From NCBI GenBank assembly GCA_046049215.1, contig JBJOER010000134.1, positions 1 through 5,685 of the forward strand: 5,685 nt of DNA, read 5' to 3'. The translations under genes were made by a program, and so were the position numbers. This DNA comes from JAJTFW01 sp046049215 (GTDB lineage Bacteria > Bacteroidota > Bacteroidia > AKYH767-A > OLB10). Under the pieces are notes generated by a model. That model was not told the DNA's origin, did not search any database, and saw only the letters and a program-made list of their open reading frames with translations. This document shows, piece by piece, positions 1 to 5,685 of the stretch. Positions within the stretch are counted from its first letter, which is position 1; every line of letters begins with the position of its first letter.

Positions 1-34
1 AAACCGAAAAAAGAGTTCGTACTAAGTAATTGGT

Positions 35-2128
35 ATGAAGAAGAGTAAGCTCCAGGTCGTCAGCCGTGACATCAGCTGGCTTGCCTTCAACGACAGGGTT
101 TTACAGGAGGCCAATGACCCGAAGGTTCCTCTTTTGGAGCGGCTGAAGTTCCTGGGGATCGTATCCAGCAACAGGGATGAGTTTTTTCGGGTGCGCGTGG
201 CTTCACTGAAGCGTTTGGTCAGCATGGGTCGGCGCGGCAAGGAATTGCTCGGTGAAGATCCGGTGCATCTGTTGGAGAGGATTCAGCGCATTGTGATCCG
301 TCAGCAGGAGCAGTTTGATGAAAGTTGGGAGAACCTGTTGCGCGATTTGCAACTCCACGGTGTTTTCATCATCAATGAAAGACAGTTGAGTCGTGAACAG
401 GGACTTTTTGTCCGTGATTATTTCCGGGAGGAGGTCATGCCCAGCCTGGTTCCGATCGTGCTCGATAACGTGAAGCGCTTTCCCTATTTGCACGACAGAA
501 GCATCTATTTGATGGTGGTGATGAAGCGTGCCGATTCCAGGGAGCGGTATGCCCTTGTCGAGATTCCAACCGGAAGCGTCCCGCGTTTTTTAGTTCTGCC
601 CAAGGATAACAAGTATATCATACTTCTGGACGATGTGATCCGGTTTTGTCTGGAAGATTTATTTTTTGACTTTGACTACGACTCCATCCAGGCCTATACC
701 ATTAAACTGACGCGTGACGCCGAGCTGGACATCGAACAGGACGTGACCAAGAGCCTGGTGAAAAAAGTAGCTGAAAGTGTCAAGCGGCGCACCAAGGGTC
801 AGCCTACGCGGTTGATCTTCGACGAGGAACTGCCAACATCTGCACTTGGTTATCTCACCCGTCGTATCAAAATGAAGGGCGAGGATCAACCCATTGCAGG
901 TGGTCGTTACCACAACTTTGTCGATTTCATGCGGTTTCCCTCCTTGAACAAGCCTGAACTTCGTCAAAAGAACCCTGCTCCGCTATCCCATCCCGACCTT
1001 CCTCCGCGTACCAGTTTTTTCAAGGTGCTCAAGCAAAAGGATGTCTTGTTGAGTTTTCCGTATCAGAGCTACCATCACATTCTCGACTTTCTGCGTCAGG
1101 CTTCAATCGACCCCAAGGTATCCCGGATCCAGATCACATTGTATCGCCTTTCCCGGGATTCCCAGGTGGTCAATACGCTTATCAATAGTTTGAGGAACGG
1201 AAAGGAGCTGGTGGTCGTGGTTGAATTACAGGCCCGGTTCGATGAAGAGAACAATATCCGCTGGGCGAACCGTCTAAACGAGGAAGGCGCGAAGATCATC
1301 TATGGAGTTCCGGGACTGAAAATGCACAGCAAACTGTTCATGATCACCCGCCGTGAAAACGGAAGGAACGTAAATTATGCACATATCGGTACCGGTAATT
1401 TCAACGAGGATACAGCCAGGTTGTATTGCGACCACAGCCTTTTGACCTCCGACAGGCGTATTACGGAGGAAGTCGCCAAGGTCTTTCAGTTTTATCAGAA
1501 CAATTACAAGACCGGGAACTACCGTCACCTGATGGTCAGCCCTTTTGATAGCAGGAATAAGCTCCTGCAGCTCATCCAGCGCGAAATTGAAAATGCAAGG
1601 AAAGGGAAGGATGCGTGGCTCTTTTTGAAAATGAATAGCCTTACCGACGCCGAGGTGATCCGTAAGTTGTACGAAGCCAGCAAGGAGGGAGTGCGTGTAA
1701 GGATGATTATCCGTAGCATCTGCTCACTCATTCCCGGAGCTGAAGGCCTTGGCGACAATATCGAAGTCATCAGCATAGTAGACAAGTACCTCGAGCATGC
1801 CCGTGTTTACATTTTCGCTAACGGTGGTGACCCGCTCTACTATCTGGCCTCGTTCGATCTGATGCAAAGGAATCTCGATCACCGTTCGGAGGTGGCAGTG
1901 CCCATTTATGCATCCGAAATCAAAAGGCAGTTGAACGATATCATGGAAATCCAGTGGCGCGATAACGTCAAGTCGCGCATGATCAATATCCAGCAGGACA
2001 ACAAATATCGTATCACGCGTTCTAGGACCCGGCACCGTGCTCAGGATGAAATCCATATCTACCTTTCGAAGTCACACGCTGATAATGGAGATCATGGTGC
2101 CGATCCCAATCAAGGGCTTACGTCCTGA
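35..2128 (+). CDS. ppk1: Polyphosphate kinase 1 (PPK1), complete
   Basis: Polyphosphate kinase reversibly transfers the terminal phosphate of ATP to inorganic polyphosphate (EC 2.7.4.1) through a phosphohistidine intermediate. The 697-residue product aligns throughout with my recollection of the 688-residue E. coli enzyme. The N-terminus matches well (SWLAFNDRVLQEA, then SSNRDEFF with the ATP-contact Asn at 46), which supports the ATG at 35 although no clear ribosome binding site is visible. The autophosphorylated histidine is H431 in KMHSKLF (E. coli H435). The second conserved histidine is H450 in YAHIGTGNF (H454). Other matches are R371 and R401 (R375/R405), Y464 (Y468), R560 in the RSICSLIP motif (R564) and H588 in YLEHARVY (H592). 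All are offset by a constant four residues, so the C-terminal phospholipase-D-like half is intact. A polar tail of about 25 residues follows the usual end. The protein should be fully active. Its neighbours do not share its function, and no promoter is visible in the 34 bases before it. Confidence 0.98.
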   Translation: MKKSKLQVVSRDISWLAFNDRVLQEANDPKVPLLERLKFLGIVSSNRDEFFRVRVASLKRLVSMGRRGKELLGEDPVHLLERIQRIVIRQQEQFDESWENLLRDLQLHGVFIINERQLSREQGLFVRDYFREEVMPSLVPIVLDNVKRFPYLHDRSIYLMVVMKRADSRERYALVEIPTGSVPRFLVLPKDNKYIILLDDVIRFCLEDLFFDFDYDSIQAYTIKLTRDAELDIEQDVTKSLVKKVAESVKRRTKGQPTRLIFDEELPTSALGYLTRRIKMKGEDQPIAGGRYHNFVDFMRFPSLNKPELRQKNPAPLSHPDLPPRTSFFKVLKQKDVLLSFPYQSYHHILDFLRQASIDPKVSRIQITLYRLSRDSQVVNTLINSLRNGKELVVVVELQARFDEENNIRWANRLNEEGAKIIYGVPGLKMHSKLFMITRRENGRNVNYAHIGTGNFNEDTARLYCDHSLLTSDRRITEEVAKVFQFYQNNYKTGNYRHLMVSPFDSRNKLLQLIQREIENARKGKDAWLFLKMNSLTDAEVIRKLYEASKEGVRVRMIIRSICSLIPGAEGLGDNIEVISIVDKYLEHARVYIFANGGDPLYYLASFDLMQRNLDHRSEVAVPIYASEIKRQLNDIMEIQWRDNVKSRMINIQQDNKYRITRSRTRHRAQDEIHIYLSKSHADNGDHGADPNQGLTS

Positions 2129-2184
2129 TTCTTTCATCTTGGTTCAGGGATCGCGAGTATTGCAGTAGCGGTTTACAATTACTT

Positions 2185-2212
2185 AATACAAGGTTAATCC
2201 CGACCTTGAATT
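2185..2212. repeat. Inverted repeat in the ppk1 downstream gap
   Basis: Arms of 10 bases (2185-2194, aatacaaggt, and 2203-2212, accttgaatt) are complementary at 9 of 10 positions, around an 8-base spacer. The inner six pairs are perfect. No T-tract follows the right arm, so a standard intrinsic terminator is unlikely. The right arm contains the TTG that could serve as the -33 element of the next gene, so an operator is possible. It could also be a weak transcript hairpin after ppk1. The role is inference; the symmetry is seen directly. Confidence 0.5.
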
Positions 2213-2238
2213 CGTCCGGATGGCTGCCCGTAATTTTG
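2206..2238 (+). promoter_or_regulatory. Candidate Bacteroidetes-type promoter
   Basis: TTG at 2206-2208 is followed 22 bases later by TAATTTTG at 2231-2238, an exact match to the TAnnTTTG -7 element known from Bacteroides and Flavobacterium. The spacing is at the long end of what is usual. Transcription would start at about 2244-2247, a short distance before the ATG at 2262. That argues against the in-frame ATG at 2220, which would lie upstream of the transcript start. The motif match is direct; activity is inferred. Confidence 0.4.
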
Positions 2239-2261
2239 GACTCAGCTCGTTCCAGACAACC

Positions 2262-3401
2262 ATGTCACTTACAGTAGTTCGTTCGGTCATACCCCAAAGC
2301 ATTCAATCCCGGTTATTTCTTTTTCTGATGCTGACCGTAATGGGCAGCAAAGGTCAAAGTGGTCTTGATGGTATCCTTGTGGAGAAATACTACATCACCG
2401 GATCGGGTGATAGTTTGTGTTCCGATTCCACCGGATGCTTTCCGGCGGGCTCAACCACGTACCGCATTTATGTTGATATGGCGCCCGTGTACAGGTTACA
2501 GGCGATATTCGGTATTGCGGACCATGAGTTGAAGATCGCCACCACGACCCGGTTTTACAATTGTCCGGTTGCCGATGGTATATCGGCCAATGACATCCAT
2601 CCGAATCAGTTGACTGCAGGTTATGCTTTACTGGATAGCTGGCTTTCGCTCGGTGCTGCCGCATTGGATTACCAGGCTATACCCAAAATGACGGATGATA
2701 CTGTCCCCAGTCTGGCACTTTCTAACAAGCATGGACTGCTGCGGAACAATAACCCGGAAGCCGGAATACCGCTGGTAGAGAAAGACGGTATGCGTTTTTT
2801 GAAGTTACAGCCTGCAGTCAATTATTTCAATATGGAGCAGGACCTGCGCATTTTCGAACACCGCTACGCTAACGACGTTACCGGATTGTTGCGAACCACC
2901 GATGGTGCGTGGGCAAGTTACGGCGGAACGGTAGGTCCTCAGCCTGAAAATAAAGTGTTGATCGCGCAATTGACAACCGATGGGATCTTGTCCTTTGAGT
3001 TGAATATCCAACTGGCTGTCCCCGGTGGTGGAACCGAGAAATTCGTCGCACGAAATCCTGCCAGCGGCGAATCGGTTCATCCCGCACTCTTATTTTCTAG
3101 TGCCCCCGGGAAGTCGGCGCCTTCTGTCGAAATCAGGTTGTTGAGCCCGGATTCACGGAGATCAAAAAACTCAAGTACACAGATAGAAGCAGTGTGCAAT
3201 GATGCCGACGGTTCTGTTGCGCGGGTCGATTTGTTCCTGAACGGCAAGATTATCGCCAGCGACGATCAAGCCCCATATGTTTTCGAAGTTCCTGATGGGA
3301 ACGGCTCCGGAGTGTATATGGCAAAGGCGGTTGATAATGACGGTCATCGTGCTTCATCTACTAATCTTCCGGTTTCAGTTAAAGAAAACATTAACAAATA
3401 G
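2262..3401 (+). CDS. Secreted protein: paralogous domain plus Ig-like domain
   Basis: The function is unknown. From the ATG at 2262 the product is 379 residues; an in-frame ATG at 2220 would add 14. I prefer 2262 because a -7-like TAATTTTG lies between the two starts. A hydrophobic stretch at about residues 18-27 (RLFLFLMLTVMG) after a basic residue looks like a signal peptide, with likely cleavage near G31/Q32, although the n-region is long. Residues 34-278 are homologous to the same region of the next gene. Shared landmarks are ILVEKYY, TYRIYVDM, the HE..I.T pattern, LLDSWL, AGIPL, and NKVLIAQLTTDG from residue 230. Residues 287 to about 375 resemble a bacterial Ig-like domain (DADGSVARVDLFLNGK, then AKAVDNDG), probably the Big_7 type. 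No T9SS sorting domain is present at the C-terminus, unlike the neighbour. C53, C59 and C101 fall in positions where the paralogue has no Cys, so a disulfide is possible. The protein could be periplasmic, lipid-independent outer-membrane-associated, or released. Confidence 0.85.
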   Translation: MSLTVVRSVIPQSIQSRLFLFLMLTVMGSKGQSGLDGILVEKYYITGSGDSLCSDSTGCFPAGSTTYRIYVDMAPVYRLQAIFGIADHELKIATTTRFYNCPVADGISANDIHPNQLTAGYALLDSWLSLGAAALDYQAIPKMTDDTVPSLALSNKHGLLRNNNPEAGIPLVEKDGMRFLKLQPAVNYFNMEQDLRIFEHRYANDVTGLLRTTDGAWASYGGTVGPQPENKVLIAQLTTDGILSFELNIQLAVPGGGTEKFVARNPASGESVHPALLFSSAPGKSAPSVEIRLLSPDSRRSKNSSTQIEAVCNDADGSVARVDLFLNGKIIASDDQAPYVFEVPDGNGSGVYMAKAVDNDGHRASSTNLPVSVKENINK

Positions 3402-3550
3402 TAAATACAAAACAGCAACTATTCTTAATACATGCTTAAACATTTTATAACCGTCCGTATCGGTCTCTTAAAATGTCTATTGGTCAAATTTGTGCCCCCA
3501 TACAAACCAAAAATCAACCAATCCCACGCGGGTTTCTTCCTTTAATGCAC

Positions 3551-4645
3551 ATGAAAAAAACCTTACTTCTTATTCAGGCTCTCTTCCTTTCAATCAGCGG
3601 ATTCGCCCAAAACGGACTGGAAGATGTCATTGTTGAACGGTATTATGTTTCTGAGGCAAACGATACGTTAGCCAATTCTACAGGTGGAGTTTTGCCTGTC
3701 GGTTCAGTCACTTACCGGATCTATCTGGATATGCTGCCCGGGTATAAATTTCAGGTGGCCTACGGTGTCTCCAATCATGAGATGCGCATCGAAACAAGCA
3801 CCTTGTTCTTCAACAACGAGGACCGTGGATCGACAACGCCAAATTATTCCTTCGTGAATGCGGCAAAGAATACGGTCATGCTCGATTCATGGCTGACCGC
3901 CGGCGCAGCCTGTGCAGGTCGTTTTGGTGTATTGAAAACAGAGGACGATGGTGTAGGTAACATCGTGAACAATTTTACACCGCAGGTATTGCAAGGCAGC
4001 AATCCCTTCGCAGGGATTCCGTTGACCACCCAGGATGGTTTTCTGCTCGGCACCCCGGAGCCTTTTACAGAGTTGGGAATTACGAATGAGATCGCCGTAT
4101 TCGATAATCAGAATGACGGTACCAATGGCCCGGTCTTTTCCAGCTTCAATGGATCGTGGTCAACGCTTAACGGCACCTACGGTCCGGATAGCGTCAGCAA
4201 CAAAGTGTTGATCGCCCAGATCACCACCGACGGAAATTTTTCATTCAAGCTCAATGTTCAGCTTCGTACGCCCGTACCCGGTGTAGTTGAAAATTATGTT
4301 TGGGACAATCCTACCGGAACGGAGATCCTCTTTCCTGCGCTTGCGTTTTCTGCCAACGTGGGCAATCCGGAACTCGATATCCTGCAGGATGCACCTGCCT
4401 TCAGCGTGTATCCCAATCCGTCCCGTGATTTGTTCGGCGTTTGGGTATTTGCATCGCGCAAACCCGGCAACTACTCCATGACCATCCAATCCATCGACGG
4501 TCGTCAGGTGTTTTCCCGCAATCTGGGTAATCTTCAGAGCGATATCATGGAGAAGATCGACCTGAGTAACCTGCCTTCCGGTACATACCTGGTTGACATG
4601 ATGTACGAAGGCGGTCACACGACCAGACGCATCGTCAAGAACTGA
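3551..4645 (+). CDS. T9SS type A sorting-domain surface protein
   Basis: This is an exported protein of unknown function. From the ATG at 3551 it has 364 residues. Upstream in-frame ATGs at 3473 and 3545 exist, but 3551 opens a textbook signal peptide (MKKTLLLIQALF...SGFA) with cleavage expected before Q20. Residues 22-267 form the domain shared with the preceding gene: VIVERYYV, TYRIYLDM, NHEMRIETST, LDSWLTAGAA, AGIPL, and NKVLIAQITTDG from residue 217. Residues 284-364 are a typical T9SS type A C-terminal domain: FSVYPNPS, a central SIDGRQVFSRN strand pair, then IDLSNLPSGTYLVDM and a basic end, ARRIVKN-like (TRRIVKN). In known systems this domain directs passage through the T9SS outer-membrane pore, followed by cleavage and surface attachment or release. 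The gap after the upstream gene is 149 bases, is AT-rich, and holds no convincing promoter or terminator. The TonB receptor gene begins 64 bases downstream, so cotranscription with it is plausible. Confidence 0.92.
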   Translation: MKKTLLLIQALFLSISGFAQNGLEDVIVERYYVSEANDTLANSTGGVLPVGSVTYRIYLDMLPGYKFQVAYGVSNHEMRIETSTLFFNNEDRGSTTPNYSFVNAAKNTVMLDSWLTAGAACAGRFGVLKTEDDGVGNIVNNFTPQVLQGSNPFAGIPLTTQDGFLLGTPEPFTELGITNEIAVFDNQNDGTNGPVFSSFNGSWSTLNGTYGPDSVSNKVLIAQITTDGNFSFKLNVQLRTPVPGVVENYVWDNPTGTEILFPALAFSANVGNPELDILQDAPAFSVYPNPSRDLFGVWVFASRKPGNYSMTIQSIDGRQVFSRNLGNLQSDIMEKIDLSNLPSGTYLVDMMYEGGHTTRRIVKN

Positions 4646-4709
4646 ACATATTTCTGATTGGTATAGGTATCCGGTCTATTATTAAAGCGAACTGTCCAAA
4701 GCTGACCAG

Positions 4710-5685
4710 GTGAAAGTGTATCTCAGGCTGTCTTTCTTATTGTCCTCATTACTGATATTCTTGGCATCGGTCCAAGGGTATTCACAGGTGACGGTCCGTG
4801 GTAAGATCACCGACAACCTCGGTGAAGCCCTCATCGGCGTCACCGTAGTCATGAAAGGCAACACCTCGGTCGGTGCCTCCTCCGATTTTGATGGTAATTA
4901 TTCCCTCCGGCTGCCGAATGCTTCTCCCTGTACCTTGCTCGTGTCCTACATGGGGTTCAAAACCATCGAGCATCCTGTCGAACCGCAGGGTGGAGATGTG
5001 ATCGTAAAGAATTTCATCATGCAGTCCTCCTCCGTGGAAGTGAAGGAGGTCGAGATCCAGGCCACGGCCATCAAAGCCGCCGACTACTACATGGAGAGCA
5101 TGAAGAAGAAATCGGCTACCACTATCGACTACATTTCATCTGCCACGATGCGGAAGACGGGGGATAACAACGTGGCATCCGCCATTGCCAGGGTCACCGG
5201 AGTTTCCACCAGCAGTTCAGGGTTCATAACCGTTAGGGGAATCGGCGACCGGTATATCCGCACAACCGTAAATGGTTCTATGGTTCCTACCCTGGATCCC
5301 TTCACCAACAACCTGCGACTTGATTTCATTCCGGCCAACCTCGTCGACAACATCATCATCACCAAATCGATGTCTCCCGATCTTCCCGGTAACTGGGCCG
5401 GTGCTTACATATCGGTAGAGACCCGTGATTACCCCGAGCAGTTGACCCTCGCGGCTGAAACCCAAATCGGATACAACACGCAAAGCACCTTCAGGGATAT
5501 TCTCTCAGGTGACCGCAGTAGTACCGATTGGCTGGCTTACGACAATGGCCTGCGTGACCGTGACCACACCGGTTTTATCAATTATAACTACAGACCAACC
5601 CAATACGACGAGATGGTCGCCCTTGGTTTGGGTTCATATTATGCAGGTCTTGGAGTAACGGGTAGTTGGGATCCCAATTCGCAGT
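4710..5685 (+). CDS. TonB-dependent outer-membrane receptor, 3' end missing
   Basis: This is an outer-membrane beta-barrel receptor that would import a ligand using TonB/ExbBD energy; the ligand cannot be told. The frame is open from the in-frame stop at 4683-4685 to the window edge, giving 325 codons. No ATG precedes the signal peptide. GTG at 4710 gives MKVYLRLSFLLL...LASVQGYS with likely cleavage before Q27, so GTG is the probable start; no Shine-Dalgarno is visible. Residues 28 to about 115 are a carboxypeptidase-regulatory-like beta-sandwich domain (VRGKITDNLGEALIGVTV, DFDGNYSLRLP, SYMGFKT), common on Bacteroidota receptors. The plug follows at about 125-242: NNVASAIARVTGV, VRGIGDRY (175-182), VNGSMVP, LVDNIIITKSMSPDLPGNWAG (about 211-231), then SVETRDYP. 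This plug resembles the receptor class with a 'DLPG.(F/W)AGG..(N/S)..T(K/R).(F/Y)P' motif rather than classical SusC, and no SusD gene is visible. The barrel has just begun when the sequence ends. Confidence 0.93.
   Translation, partial: MKVYLRLSFLLSSLLIFLASVQGYSQVTVRGKITDNLGEALIGVTVVMKGNTSVGASSDFDGNYSLRLPNASPCTLLVSYMGFKTIEHPVEPQGGDVIVKNFIMQSSSVEVKEVEIQATAIKAADYYMESMKKKSATTIDYISSATMRKTGDNNVASAIARVTGVSTSSSGFITVRGIGDRYIRTTVNGSMVPTLDPFTNNLRLDFIPANLVDNIIITKSMSPDLPGNWAGAYISVETRDYPEQLTLAAETQIGYNTQSTFRDILSGDRSSTDWLAYDNGLRDRDHTGFINYNYRPTQYDEMVALGLGSYYAGLGVTGSWDPNSQ

Noticed and set aside
1724..2056. Minus-strand open frame of 110 codons inside ppk1
   Set aside because: It lies wholly within a strongly conserved ppk1 region that includes the H588 motif; its translation has no recognisable features and it is a shadow of the real gene.
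3485..3492. CAAATTTG as a -7 element for the second paralogue
   Set aside because: It is one base off the TAnnTTTG consensus and no TTG lies at a suitable distance upstream, so it is not distinguishable from chance in this AT-rich gap.
3473..3550. Upstream in-frame ATG at 3473 as the true start of the second paralogue
   Set aside because: The extra 26 residues are proline-rich and polar and would precede a complete, typical signal peptide that begins at 3551.
4287..4481. Plus-strand 64-codon frame inside the second paralogue
   Set aside because: It is in another frame of a gene with a clear T9SS sorting domain, is basic and low in recognisable features, and has no start signal.
4241..4618. 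Minus-strand open frame of 125 codons opposite the second paralogue
   Set aside because: The + strand here encodes the conserved NKVLIAQ-to-sorting-domain region; the antisense translation resembles no family.
4649..4656. TATTTCTG as a promoter element for the TonB receptor
   Set aside because: It is a seven of eight match only, and no TTG lies about 19-22 bases upstream; readthrough from the preceding gene is simpler.
4656..4676. Hairpin after the second paralogue (gattgg / ccggtc) as a terminator
   Set aside because: It has only six pairs, two of them G-U, a 9-base loop and no run of T after it.

Overview
The window looks like chromosomal DNA of a Bacteroidota (Bacteroidetes) bacterium of moderate GC. 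The evidence is a type IX secretion (T9SS) C-terminal sorting domain, a TonB-dependent receptor with an N-terminal carboxypeptidase-regulatory-like domain, start sites without clear Shine-Dalgarno sequences, and one candidate promoter of the Bacteroidetes TTG / TAnnTTTG type. All supported genes lie on the + strand. The genus cannot be named from this sequence alone.

Layout. Positions 35-2128 hold a complete polyphosphate kinase 1 gene (ppk1) with every catalytic residue I could map. A 130-base gap follows, with a near-perfect inverted repeat and a candidate promoter. Two tandem genes come next (about 2262-3401 and 3551-4645). They encode secreted proteins that share a homologous domain of about 245 residues but have unrelated C-termini: a bacterial Ig-like domain in the first and a T9SS type A sorting domain in the second. 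After 64 more bases, an outer-membrane TonB-dependent receptor starts at an apparent GTG (4710) and runs off the right edge.

How the genes may work together. ppk1 is housekeeping phosphate/stress metabolism and has no evident functional link to the rest. The two paralogous exported proteins and the receptor sit close together in the same direction and all act in the envelope or at the cell surface. A surface-binding or uptake module is a reasonable inference, but the substrate is not visible. The sequence shows no RNA gene, mobile element, CRISPR array or convincing intrinsic terminator. The most interesting part is the tandem paralogue pair with exchanged C-terminal domains next to a receptor. 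I cannot claim from sequence alone that it is a new system.
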